Origin: Desulfuribacillus alkaliarsenatis
Lineage (GTDB): Bacteria > Bacillota > Bacilli > Desulfuribacillales > Desulfuribacillaceae
NCBI RefSeq assembly: GCF_001730225.1
Contig: NZ_MIJE01000022.1
Location: 124,001-188,000 of the forward strand
Reading direction: 5' to 3'
DNA: 64,000 bases
Part shown: in pieces, positions 34,901-43,273 of the stretch
Layout of the letters: each line of letters opens with the position of its first letter
Numbering within the stretch: the stretch's first letter is position 1
Made by a program: the position numbers and the translations under genes
Notes under the pieces: model-generated
What the model was told of the DNA's origin: nothing
The model's input: only the letters and a program-made list of their open reading frames with translations
Databases searched by the model: none

Positions 34901-35491
34901 TTATCTGTGATGCTTCTCAGCGTCTCTCTTAGTCTTGTGAACAGTACCCCTAGGATGTTCAGGAGGTGCATAAATAGAGTAAAGCTTAAGTGGCCTACGC
35001 CCTGTATTAGTTAAATTATGCCATTTGCCAGCTGGGATGAAAATGGCATAATCATCGGAGACTTTTCTGTAATAATCTAGCTGATGCTTCTTATCGCCCA
35101 TCTGAACGATTCCTTCACCTTCCTCAATGCGTATAAATTGATCATGGTCGTGATGAATCTCTAATCCAATATCATCACCGACATCAATGCTCATCAATGT
35201 AAGCTGTAGGTATTCTCCTGTCCACAGAGCAGTACGGAAATTATCGTTCTGCTTCGTAGCTTTTTCAATGTTAACTACATATGGCTCTGGGCCATAATCC
35301 TTCAGCTTCATACGGTGTTGATCATGATGGTGCTCGCGATGGGGATTGTGATGGTGCTCTGCCTCCGCATAGTCAGTGGATTCTTGCCCTGGATGGTAGT
35401 ATGGGTGTACTGCATATTGATTAGAAGCTTGTGCTGGATATGCCGACGGATTAATGTAAGGGCACGGATAAGGTTTATAATAATGATACAT
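34901..35491 (-). CDS. Cupin-domain protein with His-rich N-terminal region
   Basis: ATG 35491 lies 9 bases after AAAGGA and gives 196 residues. The first 60 residues are rich in Tyr, Pro and His (YHYYKPYPCPYIN, EAEHHHNPHREHHHDQHR), a composition seen in spore-coat proteins. The rest is a single cupin with metal-ligand motif GLEIHHDHDQFIRIEEGEG and the second box PAGKWHNLTNTG. It may bind a metal and act as an isomerase-like or storage protein; related bacillary cupins are often spore-associated. No enzyme activity can be assigned. Confidence 0.85.
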   Translation of the reverse strand: MYHYYKPYPCPYINPSAYPAQASNQYAVHPYYHPGQESTDYAEAEHHHNPHREHHHDQHRMKLKDYGPEPYVVNIEKATKQNDNFRTALWTGEYLQLTLMSIDVGDDIGLEIHHDHDQFIRIEEGEGIVQMGDKKHQLDYYRKVSDDYAIFIPAGKWHNLTNTGRRPLKLYSIYAPPEHPRGTVHKTKRDAEKHHR

Positions 35492-35626
35492 GTTACTCAT
35501 TCCTTTCATAGGCTGTCATAGTATCTTATTATATTTGACAAAGAAAGGTGCCTAAAATCTCATGGCATAAGGCAGCGCATGTATTCTCTGTAATTATCAA
35601 ACATTAAGTAAAGCATTAAGCATATG

Positions 35627-36595
35627 CTACGACAATAACTTTAAAAGATTCCTGTGCCATTGGGCAATTTCTGGCTGGTCAATATTTATCAGTAGATTAG
35701 ATATAACGTCTTCAAAGGTTTTATTATCATTAGTAACGCTATTAAACTCACTTTCAATATTGGCTATAATTTCATCGACATTTTTAACGGAATTTTCAAA
35801 TTCTAACTTAATCTCATTTTCCCATCTGGTTTTATTATTAGCAATTTCTAAGTAGAATTTATTAAACTCCTCTGCTGATATATCTCCATTAATAAAGCGT
35901 TCATTGAAGTCTTCATCAAAATACCTCTTAGCTAGCGCACTAAAACTTACCTCACCTGGATTAAGTGCATTAGAATAGGATGCAAATGGCTTTATGCCGC
36001 TGTTATCTATAACGTTATATCCTTTTTCACGCAGAATATCATTTTCCGCAAATTGTTTGATTTTATTAATAAAAGCCGTTGCCTCTTCTTCGTTGTCGAA
36101 GTAATTTTCTGCAATATGTTGAGCGTTTTTCAAGGCTGTCTCTCTGTAAATTGCGCGTTCCTCGATGGTAGCATTCGGCATTGAAACCGTAGAACGGATA
36201 GCTTTACCTAGCTCGCTTGCGTACAAAGACGGGTTAACACTCTTGCCGTCTAAAGCGTTTGCAACTATATATTCCAAACTGCCTTGTTGAAAAGTGTAGT
36301 GCACACCTTTGATTTGAAAATCATTTTCTAAGGGATGGATGTCTTGGAAGTTAGCTAAAGCATCATCCAACTCAATTTTTCTTTGTGTCGCAGCTTCTTT
36401 ACTCATATTAGCACGGAAATCGTAAAAGAGTTGTCGTGCATTATTACTAATACGAATTTTAACAAATAGCTCATTGTTGTCAGAGCTAGTCTGTTGACTA
36501 GGATTTTCGTTGTTTCTGCTAGTCGAATTTTCTACATTGCTTGATGGATTAGATAGATATGTATAGTTACGACTGCTGGTTAAAGAGATATTCAT
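35627..36595 (-). CDS. Uncharacterised protein
   Basis: ATG 36595 was preferred over ATG 36607, which abuts the AAGGG site. The 322 residues show no signal peptide or membrane helix. The first 45 are Ser/Asn-rich and disordered-looking (SSRNYTYLSNPSSNVENSTS), the rest is acidic and helical with a possible coiled coil near the end (KLEFENSVKNVDEIIANIESE). The N-terminus MNISLTSS resembles that of several unassigned Bacillota cytosolic proteins with a C-terminal helical domain, but no family was recognised. It is a single-gene unit. Confidence 0.7.
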   Translation of the reverse strand: MNISLTSSRNYTYLSNPSSNVENSTSRNNENPSQQTSSDNNELFVKIRISNNARQLFYDFRANMSKEAATQRKIELDDALANFQDIHPLENDFQIKGVHYTFQQGSLEYIVANALDGKSVNPSLYASELGKAIRSTVSMPNATIEERAIYRETALKNAQHIAENYFDNEEEATAFINKIKQFAENDILREKGYNVIDNSGIKPFASYSNALNPGEVSFSALAKRYFDEDFNERFINGDISAEEFNKFYLEIANNKTRWENEIKLEFENSVKNVDEIIANIESEFNSVTNDNKTFEDVISNLLINIDQPEIAQWHRNLLKLLS

Positions 36596-36714
36596 ATTTA
36601 TGCCCATTCCCTTCTTTATAGCTATACTTTTAGTTTAGCTAAGATTGGCTATTTAAGAATATATTACCGCGAAAATTTACACTTGTGTTTACTTATGCGA
36701 CAAACAAAATCTTC

Positions 36715-36744
36715 TTGACATATATGCAACCAGTTGCATATATT
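36715..36744 (+). promoter_or_regulatory. Promoter with 11-bp palindromic operator for a MarR gene
   Basis: TTGACA (36715-36720), 18 bases, TATATT (36739-36744). A perfect inverted repeat ATATATGCAAC (36720-36730) and GTTGCATATAT (36733-36743) with a 2-base centre fills the space between -35 and -10, as expected for autorepression by MarR. Confidence 0.8.
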
Positions 36745-36811
36745 GATAATAGTAAATCAAATACAATACAAATGCAAGTCATATGTCAATCACAAGTATG
36801 GAGGTTAAATG

Positions 36812-37258
36812 ATGGATAAAAAGGATAAAGAGCAATATATTTTTGGCATGATTTTTCTTTTTGCCAATCAAATACAAGCCATAGCAGACCGTGAGGGTGG
36901 AGATATTACCCTCAAGCAGTGGTTTCTGTTAATGGTAATATACAACATGGAAAGTAAATCGCCTACCATTAATCTAGTTGCGGATTTCATGGGATACTCC
37001 AGACAAAACGCTAAAAAAATGCTAGTAATTTTGGAACGAAAAGGTTATGTCAAAATGTATCCTTCACACACAGATGCTAGAGCAATGAATGTGGTTTTGA
37101 CTCAAAAGAGCTTGGATTATTTTGCCGAAACAGAAGAGTTTGGCAATAAACTGCTTAAGGAGATTTTTCGTGGAATTGACCAAGAACAAATTAATATGTT
37201 GTACGATACGTTCAAAATCTTAGAGGGGAATATACATATACTAAACCAGGCTAAGTAA
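36812..37258 (+). CDS. MarR-family transcriptional regulator
   Basis: ATG 36812 is 7 bases after GGAGG (36800-36804). The 148-residue protein has the MarR fold: ITLKQWFLLMVIYNM, LVADFMGYSRQNAKKMLVILERKGYV (recognition helix) and the wing SHTDARAMNVVLTQKSL. It sits behind a palindrome-filled promoter and 47 bases before a membrane protein that it probably controls. The ligand is unknown. Confidence 0.88.
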   Translation: MDKKDKEQYIFGMIFLFANQIQAIADREGGDITLKQWFLLMVIYNMESKSPTINLVADFMGYSRQNAKKMLVILERKGYVKMYPSHTDARAMNVVLTQKSLDYFAETEEFGNKLLKEIFRGIDQEQINMLYDTFKILEGNIHILNQAK

Positions 37259-37305
37259 GGTCAGTAGCTATTTGAGCTATTAAAAATTTTTTAGGAGAGT
37301 TACTA

Positions 37306-38121
37306 ATGAATAATGAAATCAAAAAACTCATAATTGTGGTGCTAACAACTATATTTTCGTTAGCCATTCATGCAATGGCGCCTATTACGGTCGATATTAC
37401 AGAAGATATGTTGTCTGTTGTAGCTAGTAAGCTGACTTTTATTGGAACGGCTACACTGTTCTTTCTCGTTACATACTACATTATTGCCAGCGTATTCCTA
37501 AAATATGAAAGTAGGCTCCAGGGCAGTAAACTTAATAGAGCATTAATCTTTGGTGGTTTAGTAGGGGGAATCTGGTGGGTTGGCATGCTAGAAGCAGTCT
37601 TTGCCCTAAACAGTACTTATATTAATGAGTTTATCTTGGGGTTACTAGATTTCCTGCCAATAGTATTGCTATGTGTTTTAGTGGCAGTTTTTCTAGTAAA
37701 AGAAGAGAGACATGAACATAGGTCAGCCAGTGTAAATTCCAGTGTAATGATAGACGTGGGTATTTTTACATTAATAATTACCGTAGGTAGATTTTTTAGA
37801 TATGTGAGTAATGTGGGTGGCTATAGTGTAGACAGCATGACACCATTAATGCTCTGGACGATAGCCTTTGCATTGATTATAGGGCTTAACTTTGCATTCT
37901 TGAAATCTGCAGCCATCAGTGTTTCAGTGATAAAGTCGGCTCTGATTTTCACTTTGATTCTCTTTGGTCTACACTATACGATGTTTGTTATATTTATACC
38001 GCTTGTTTTTAAAGGGATGTTATTTGACCTTACTATGGTATTACTCTATGATTTGTTCCTAGTATTTGTGGCTAGTACTGTTTGCTTTATGGCAATGAAA
38101 AAACGAGGGAAAAGATTATGA
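37306..38121 (+). CDS. Multi-spanning membrane protein, function unknown
   Basis: AGGAGAG precedes ATG 37306. The 271 residues hold about seven hydrophobic segments, e.g. LIIVVLTTIFSLAIHAM, FIGTATLFFLVTYYIIASVFL, LIFGGLVGGIWWVGMLEAVF and FLPIVLLCVLVAVFLV, with short loops and a basic end (KKRGKRL). No transporter signature was recognised. Its position behind a MarR gene suggests a regulated envelope or resistance role, which is inference. Confidence 0.68.
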   Translation: MNNEIKKLIIVVLTTIFSLAIHAMAPITVDITEDMLSVVASKLTFIGTATLFFLVTYYIIASVFLKYESRLQGSKLNRALIFGGLVGGIWWVGMLEAVFALNSTYINEFILGLLDFLPIVLLCVLVAVFLVKEERHEHRSASVNSSVMIDVGIFTLIITVGRFFRYVSNVGGYSVDSMTPLMLWTIAFALIIGLNFAFLKSAAISVSVIKSALIFTLILFGLHYTMFVIFIPLVFKGMLFDLTMVLLYDLFLVFVASTVCFMAMKKRGKRL

Positions 38122-38194
38122 AAGTTGGATTTTCTGACCTGAATAAAATTTTAATAAGCAAGTTATGAATTTTTTTGTGGAGGACTAGAACCTA

Positions 38195-38234
38195 TTGAAG
38201 TGAATAAAAATTTATGATATACTGAACACGTTCA
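38195..38234 (+). promoter_or_regulatory. Promoter and palindrome upstream of a TetR gene
   Basis: TTGAAG (38195-38200), 17 bases, TATACT (38218-38223). A palindrome TGAACACGTTCA (38223-38234) follows directly at the start point and could be the TetR site. Confidence 0.65.
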
Positions 38235-38279
38235 AAACTGATTCAATGATTCTAAGACATTAAAGAAGAGGTGCAGGTA

Positions 38280-38849
38280 ATGGTAGATATTGATGCTAGA
38301 GATCGGATAATAAAAGCAGCAATAGATATACTGGCTGAAGTGGACGATGTAGACAAGATTACAGTAAGGCAAATAGCCGAACGAGCAAATGTAGGAGTTG
38401 GACTGATTAATTATCACTTCAATTCCAAAAATAAATTATTAAGTATTGCTGTCTCTGACTATATGGCTAGCATGGCAGTTAGCCTTGTGACCTCAGGGAA
38501 TGACTCTGAGACAGAACCGATTGAAAAACTGAAGCTAATGTTAAAAGAATTATATAATTTTGCACAACAAAATGAAAAAATAATAAGGTTTACAATAACG
38601 CAAAATTTGCTTAACGGTGAAATGCAGACACCAGTTTTCCTTATTCCTGTGCTTAAAGAAATTTTTGCGGAGCAGAAGGATGAAATTCAATTGAGAATTA
38701 TTGCGTTACAGATTTTGCTTCCAATACAAGTTACAAGTCTTAACCCTAAAGAGTTTTATGTATACAGTGGGATAGATTTACATGAAGAAAGTCAAAGGAA
38801 TAGATATATAGACACATTAGTCGATAATATTGTGTTCTGTAACGATTAG
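38280..38849 (+). CDS. TetR-family transcriptional regulator
   Basis: ATG 38280 follows AGAGGTG by 7 bases; the GTG at 38271 is inside that site. The 189-residue protein begins with a TetR helix-turn-helix (DRIIKAAIDILAEVDDVDKITVRQIAERANVGVGLINYHFNSKNKLL) and continues with an all-helical ligand domain. Its gene is 22 bases before an alpha/beta hydrolase gene, and a palindrome lies in its promoter, so it probably regulates that pair. Ligand unknown. Confidence 0.88.
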   Translation: MVDIDARDRIIKAAIDILAEVDDVDKITVRQIAERANVGVGLINYHFNSKNKLLSIAVSDYMASMAVSLVTSGNDSETEPIEKLKLMLKELYNFAQQNEKIIRFTITQNLLNGEMQTPVFLIPVLKEIFAEQKDEIQLRIIALQILLPIQVTSLNPKEFYVYSGIDLHEESQRNRYIDTLVDNIVFCND

Positions 38850-38871
38850 TATTGAGAGGTGTGATGAAACA

Positions 38872-39804
38872 ATGAGGAAAACAATTATCCTAGGAACGGT
38901 GTTTGCACTAATTTTAGTGTCAGCTATTGTATATGTACAATATTACAAGGAAATAGCTACTGCATATCAAAGGGTATCCGATGGAAGTAATATACTAGTT
39001 ACAAAAAACGGTGAAATAGAGTACTCGATAGAGGGCGAAGGAATTCCTGTCTTAATGATTCATGGCGCAGGTGGAGGTTATGATCAGGGACTTTTAATGG
39101 GTCAGACGTTTCTTGGTGAAGGATATAAGCTCATAGCAGTTTCTAGATTTGGTTATCTAGGCTCTCCGTTTGCAGATGAGTCTACGGTGGAAAACCAAGC
39201 CAAGCTTTACGCAGATCTTCTTGAACATCTATCCATAGATAGAGTGACAATCCTGGGAGTTTCTGCTGGCGGACCATCTGCGCTGCAATTTGCCTATGAC
39301 TATCCAGATAAGAGCGCGGCATTAATCCTTGTATCAGCAGTATCTATGTTCATGGGTGATGAAATTCCAATTAGTACGAAGATAGTAAACGGTATCCAAA
39401 AATCCGACTTTGCTTACTGGTTAGTTATAAAAACCTTTCGAAACATTTTCCTGGACTTAATTGGTGTCTCCCAGGAGGTATATTCTAACCTTAATCATAA
39501 CGACAAAGAATTTGTAGATAAAATGCTAGAATATATGCATCCAATGAGTCCACGAAGACCAGGTAATATTCATGAAGCAAATATTAGACCTATGTCTGGC
39601 GAGGCTATGGGTGAGTTATCAGTTCCAACAATGATATTACATGCTAAAGACGATACTTTAGTAACCTTTGAACATGCAGAGTTTTACCATAAACATATTG
39701 ACCATTCTGAACTAGCAGCTTTTGATAGTGGGGGCCATGGTATGGCTTCAGAGTTGAAGTCAATTAGAAAATATATAAAGGACTTTTTAGAAAAAACATA
39801 TTAA
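38872..39804 (+). CDS. Membrane-anchored alpha/beta hydrolase
   Basis: ATG 38872 was chosen with GAGAGGTG about 10 bases before it; the frame from 38830 overlaps the TetR gene and lacks a ribosome site. The 310-residue protein has one N-terminal membrane helix (TIILGTVFALILVSAIVYV), then the hydrolase fold: MIHGAGGGYD, nucleophile elbow GVSAGGPSA (Ser in GxSxG), acid Asp in LHAKDDTLV and catalytic His in SGGHGM. Likely an esterase or related enzyme on the outer face of the membrane, induced with its TetR partner. Substrate unknown. Confidence 0.85.
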   Translation: MRKTIILGTVFALILVSAIVYVQYYKEIATAYQRVSDGSNILVTKNGEIEYSIEGEGIPVLMIHGAGGGYDQGLLMGQTFLGEGYKLIAVSRFGYLGSPFADESTVENQAKLYADLLEHLSIDRVTILGVSAGGPSALQFAYDYPDKSAALILVSAVSMFMGDEIPISTKIVNGIQKSDFAYWLVIKTFRNIFLDLIGVSQEVYSNLNHNDKEFVDKMLEYMHPMSPRRPGNIHEANIRPMSGEAMGELSVPTMILHAKDDTLVTFEHAEFYHKHIDHSELAAFDSGGHGMASELKSIRKYIKDFLEKTY

Positions 39805-39817
39805 TGCAAAAAACCTA

Positions 39818-39870
39818 TTGACAGTTAAAATAAACCATTGTATTATTAAATCAACAAACCGACCGTCGGT
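39818..39870 (+). promoter_or_regulatory. Promoter and TetR operator upstream of the yvkB-like gene
   Basis: TTGACA (39818-39823), exactly 17 bases, TATTAT (39841-39846). The palindrome ACCGACCGTCGGT (39858-39870) lies just after the start point, the expected position for autorepression. Confidence 0.85.
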
Positions 39871-39899
39871 ATGACGAGAAAGGTGGCAACAAAGAAAAT

Positions 39900-40571
39900 A
39901 TGAATATTGATAAAAAACAAGAGCTTCTAACTGCTGCTTTAGAGCTGTTTTATGAAAAAGGATATGAGAAAACGACGATAAATGACATCATAAATAAAGT
40001 AGGAGTATCAAAGGGTGCTTTCTATCATTACTTCCAATCTAAGGAGGAAGTTATAGAAACAATCTCAAGTAATTATGCTGAAAAGCTAGCAAATGTAGCT
40101 ATGCAAGTGCTTAACAAAGCAGAGCTTAATGCTCTGGAGAAGCTGAACTTATTGATTGAGCAGGGTCAAAAAATGAAAAACAGGGAAAAGGAAAACAGAA
40201 AAAAGATAAAACAAGCGTTAATAAGTGATGAAAATTTAAAATTACAAAAAAAGTTAATGCAAAAAATATCGATGGAATTTATACCTTTTTATGAGCAGAT
40301 CATATCAGAGGGTATTGAACAAGGTATATTCGCTAGTACTAACAAAAAAGAGATGGCAGAGCTTTTTATTAACACAGGGCACAATTTAAATAGTTCAACA
40401 GATGATTTGGAAAACCTATACATTAATGGCACAATCGATGCGACGCAATATAAACAAAGATTAGATGAGAAACTAGACTTCTACGAAGAAATATTTACTA
40501 GAATCCTAAAAATACAGCGAGGCTCTATTCAACTTAAGCAAGCTTACTTGGAAAGATTAAAGGTTAAATAG
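39900..40571 (+). CDS. TetR-family regulator (YvkB-like) of the rph-type operon
   Basis: A 223-residue TetR protein. HTH: QELLTAALELFYEKGYEKTTINDIINKVGVSKGAFYHYFQSKEEV. The ligand domain is highly charged and helical. The same 13-bp palindrome ACCGAC(C/G)GTCGGT occurs before this gene and before the next one, which strongly suggests that it represses both. The regulator, PEP-synthase-like kinase and MFS order matches the B. subtilis yvkB-yvkC-yvkA neighbourhood. Confidence 0.9.
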   Translation: MNIDKKQELLTAALELFYEKGYEKTTINDIINKVGVSKGAFYHYFQSKEEVIETISSNYAEKLANVAMQVLNKAELNALEKLNLLIEQGQKMKNREKENRKKIKQALISDENLKLQKKLMQKISMEFIPFYEQIISEGIEQGIFASTNKKEMAELFINTGHNLNSSTDDLENLYINGTIDATQYKQRLDEKLDFYEEIFTRILKIQRGSIQLKQAYLERLKVK

Positions 40572-40619
40572 ATATAGTTGGGCTGAGAGAAAGGAAACAA
40601 ATTTTTTTAAACCCAACAG

Positions 40620-40647
40620 ACCGACGGTCGGTATAAGGGTGTATAAT
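40620..40647 (+). promoter_or_regulatory. Second TetR operator and promoter upstream of the rph-like gene
   Basis: ACCGACGGTCGGT (40620-40632) overlaps the -35 region of a promoter whose -10 is TATAAT (40642-40647). No good -35 hexamer is visible. The operator differs from the 39858 copy only at its central base. Confidence 0.8.
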
Positions 40648-40669
40648 TTAAGGAAAGGAGAAATGGAAA

Positions 40670-43273
40670 ATGGAATTTAAGTATGTAAAGCAATTAAAGG
40701 ATGTAACAAAGAGGGATTTTTTATTAGTAGGAGGTAAGGCTGCAAATCTAGGCGAGATGTTGCAGGCAGATTTACCAGTACCAGGAGGGTTTGTGGTATT
40801 GACGAACGCCTATAAGCGGTTCGTAGAAGCTAACAAGCTGGAAGCGGAAATTAATAGACTCATAGAGGTAGCAAAGACAGATGATTTCCAAGCAACTAAT
40901 GTAGCTTCAGAAAAAGTGAAGGAGGCCTTCGAAAAGGGAGAAATACCTGCTGACGTGCAGGCGGAGGTCGAAGCAATATACTCGAATATAGGCAATCCAG
41001 AAGTAGCTATTCGTTCATCGGCAACGGCTGAAGATTTACCTGGAATATCATTTGCTGGACAATATAATACCTATTTGAATGTTAGAGGCAAGGAACAGGT
41101 ATATCTGTATTTGAAGAAATGCTGGGCATCTCTCTGGAATACGAGAGCAGTATCCTACAGAATTAAACAAAACATAGGTAATGATGGCTTGGCCCACGGC
41201 GTAGCAGTACAAAAGTTAATAAGTGCTGACAGGTCAGGAATTTTGTTCACCGCAAACCCTGTAAACGGCCGCAGAGATCAAATTCTAATAAATTCATCCT
41301 GGGGTTTAGGGGAAGCGGTAGTTGGTGGCGACGTAACTCCAGACCAATGGGTTGTTGATAAAGAGACATGTAATGTAATTGAAGAAACAATCGCTGAAAA
41401 AAAAGTAATGACAGTAAAACGGGAACATGGAATTGAGCTTGTAGATATTCCTGAAAAAAGGCAGAAGCAGAGCTCGTTAAAGGATAGTGAGGTTCAAGAG
41501 TTATGCAAGCTAGCAATAGCGGCCGAAAAATATTTCCAAGAGCCTCAAGACATTGAGTGGGCATACATGGGTGGAACCCTATATTTAGTGCAAACAAGAC
41601 CTATAACCTCACTGTTCCCAGTACCTGAGCAACGGGCAGATCGCCGTGGACTACGTATCTATATTAACGCAAATCTGTATTCACAAGCGATGAAAGAGCC
41701 GTTCACTCCTATGGGTGGATATGTAATCAAGTCAATGTTAGAGGGCCTAGTAAATCGCTATGGCAGAAAAAACTATAAGGGTGATCGTCTATGGTGGTAT
41801 AAAAACGTTGGAGGAAGAATCTACGTTGATATGACTGAGATACTAGCAACAGAAAAAGGCGTCAACAAACTAAAGAACAATCCAAGTGATAAAGACCCCG
41901 TTACGACGAAGGCACTTTTACAAGTTTTAGCAAGGAATGAGCAGCAGGTAAAAGACAGTGCGCAAGGCTTCAGTACTCTTGGGAAACTAAACTGGCGAGT
42001 AATGAAGCTACTAGCGAGCTCTATGAGGAGATTCTTCCACGGAGTAGTTTCACCTCAAAAAGCGAGAATAAAAGCTGTAAATACAGGTGAACAGATTATC
42101 CAGCAGCTAAAAACTGAGAGTAAAAAGCTTAAGAGTATGGAAGAAAAGCTACGGTTTATTGAAAGCAAAAGTACAGATCTGTTTGTAGAAGGATTCGGGA
42201 TTGTGCTCTACGTGGCAGTTTCCTCTACTTATATTGATAAAGCCAAAAAGATTATGGAGAAATATTTAGGTGACACCAAGAACCTATATGATGTAGAAAA
42301 GTCAGTGCCGTATAGTGTGACTACAGAAATGGGTATGGAACTATTGGAAATTGCCAAGAAACTCGACCGACAAAAGAAGCGGGCAACAACTGATGAGTTT
42401 GAAGTGGAAAGATTTTTAGATAAATACGGACATAGGGCTTCTATAGAATTGGATGTTGGAGCGGTTACATGGAAGGAAGAGCCTCAATATGTACTCGACT
42501 TAATAAACTCCTATATTGACAGCAAGACATACAATCGCGGGATTGAGAACTTCGTAAAGGGTAAAGTCGAGGCTGAGGCAGCCATTCAGAACATTAAAAA
42601 GCGTTTGATAGATAAAGGCTATAATAAAAAAGCTAAAGAAGTAGAAAAAATGCTCGTTAACTTCCGAGAAATGTTTGGTATTCGCGAACAATCAAAGTTT
42701 TTCGTTAGACAGTTTTTAACGATTTTCAAACGAGTACTGACTGAAGTTGGTGAAGAACTAGTAAGTCAGGGACGTCTAAAGCAAGCATCTGATATATTCT
42801 ACGTTACAGTCGAAGATATTCGCTCCGATAAAGATTTAAAGCTGTTGGTATATGCTAATAAAGAAGAGTACCAGAGAGAATTTAATCGCAATGCGCCAAA
42901 GGTGTTAACTAGTACAGGTGAAAGCGTATTTGCACCTATCGAGGAGTCGGACGGCAATTCTTTATCTGGAGTAGCTGTATCTCCAGGTGTATATGAGGGC
43001 AAAGTTCGAGTGCTTCATCATCCTGAGGAAGGACACAAAGTTGAAAAAGGAGAAATATTAGTAACAATAGGCACAAATCCTTCTTGGACTCCGCTGTTCT
43101 TAAAGCTAGGAGCACTTATTATGGAGACTGGTGGTCCCATATCCCACGGCTCCGTAGTTGCCCGTGAATATGGTGTGCCTGCAGTAGCAGGTGTAGCTAA
43201 TGCTGCTACAGTTCTAAAGGATGGCCAACTAGTAAGGGTGAATGGAGAAACTGGTAGAGTTGATATCCTATGA
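40670..43273 (+). CDS. Rifampin phosphotransferase-like enzyme (Rph/YvkC family)
   Basis: An 867-residue protein of three domains: an N-terminal ATP-grasp (VGGKAANLGEM, IRSSATAEDLPGISFAGQYNTYL, DIEWAYMGGTLYLVQTRPI; about 1-315), a central helical substrate domain (about 330-750) and a C-terminal swivelling phosphohistidine domain with GGPISHGSVVAREYGVPAV (His826). The protein ends 41 residues after this His, so the PEP/pyruvate barrel of true PEP synthase is missing. This length and order are those of rifampin phosphotransferase, which transfers the beta-phosphate of ATP via His to rifamycins. Whether rifampin is the substrate is untested. Its stop overlaps the MFS start. Confidence 0.85.
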   Translation: MEFKYVKQLKDVTKRDFLLVGGKAANLGEMLQADLPVPGGFVVLTNAYKRFVEANKLEAEINRLIEVAKTDDFQATNVASEKVKEAFEKGEIPADVQAEVEAIYSNIGNPEVAIRSSATAEDLPGISFAGQYNTYLNVRGKEQVYLYLKKCWASLWNTRAVSYRIKQNIGNDGLAHGVAVQKLISADRSGILFTANPVNGRRDQILINSSWGLGEAVVGGDVTPDQWVVDKETCNVIEETIAEKKVMTVKREHGIELVDIPEKRQKQSSLKDSEVQELCKLAIAAEKYFQEPQDIEWAYMGGTLYLVQTRPITSLFPVPEQRADRRGLRIYINANLYSQAMKEPFTPMGGYVIKSMLEGLVNRYGRKNYKGDRLWWYKNVGGRIYVDMTEILATEKGVNKLKNNPSDKDPVTTKALLQVLARNEQQVKDSAQGFSTLGKLNWRVMKLLASSMRRFFHGVVSPQKARIKAVNTGEQIIQQLKTESKKLKSMEEKLRFIESKSTDLFVEGFGIVLYVAVSSTYIDKAKKIMEKYLGDTKNLYDVEKSVPYSVTTEMGMELLEIAKKLDRQKKRATTDEFEVERFLDKYGHRASIELDVGAVTWKEEPQYVLDLINSYIDSKTYNRGIENFVKGKVEAEAAIQNIKKRLIDKGYNKKAKEVEKMLVNFREMFGIREQSKFFVRQFLTIFKRVLTEVGEELVSQGRLKQASDIFYVTVEDIRSDKDLKLLVYANKEEYQREFNRNAPKVLTSTGESVFAPIEESDGNSLSGVAVSPGVYEGKVRVLHHPEEGHKVEKGEILVTIGTNPSWTPLFLKLGALIMETGGPISHGSVVAREYGVPAVAGVANAATVLKDGQLVRVNGETGRVDIL

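Noticed and set aside
40670-43273. Phosphoenolpyruvate synthase
   Set aside because: Although motifs of the ATP-grasp and phosphohistidine domains match, the C-terminal PEP/pyruvate barrel is absent and the protein ends 41 residues after the His, so the rifampin-phosphotransferase-like call is better.
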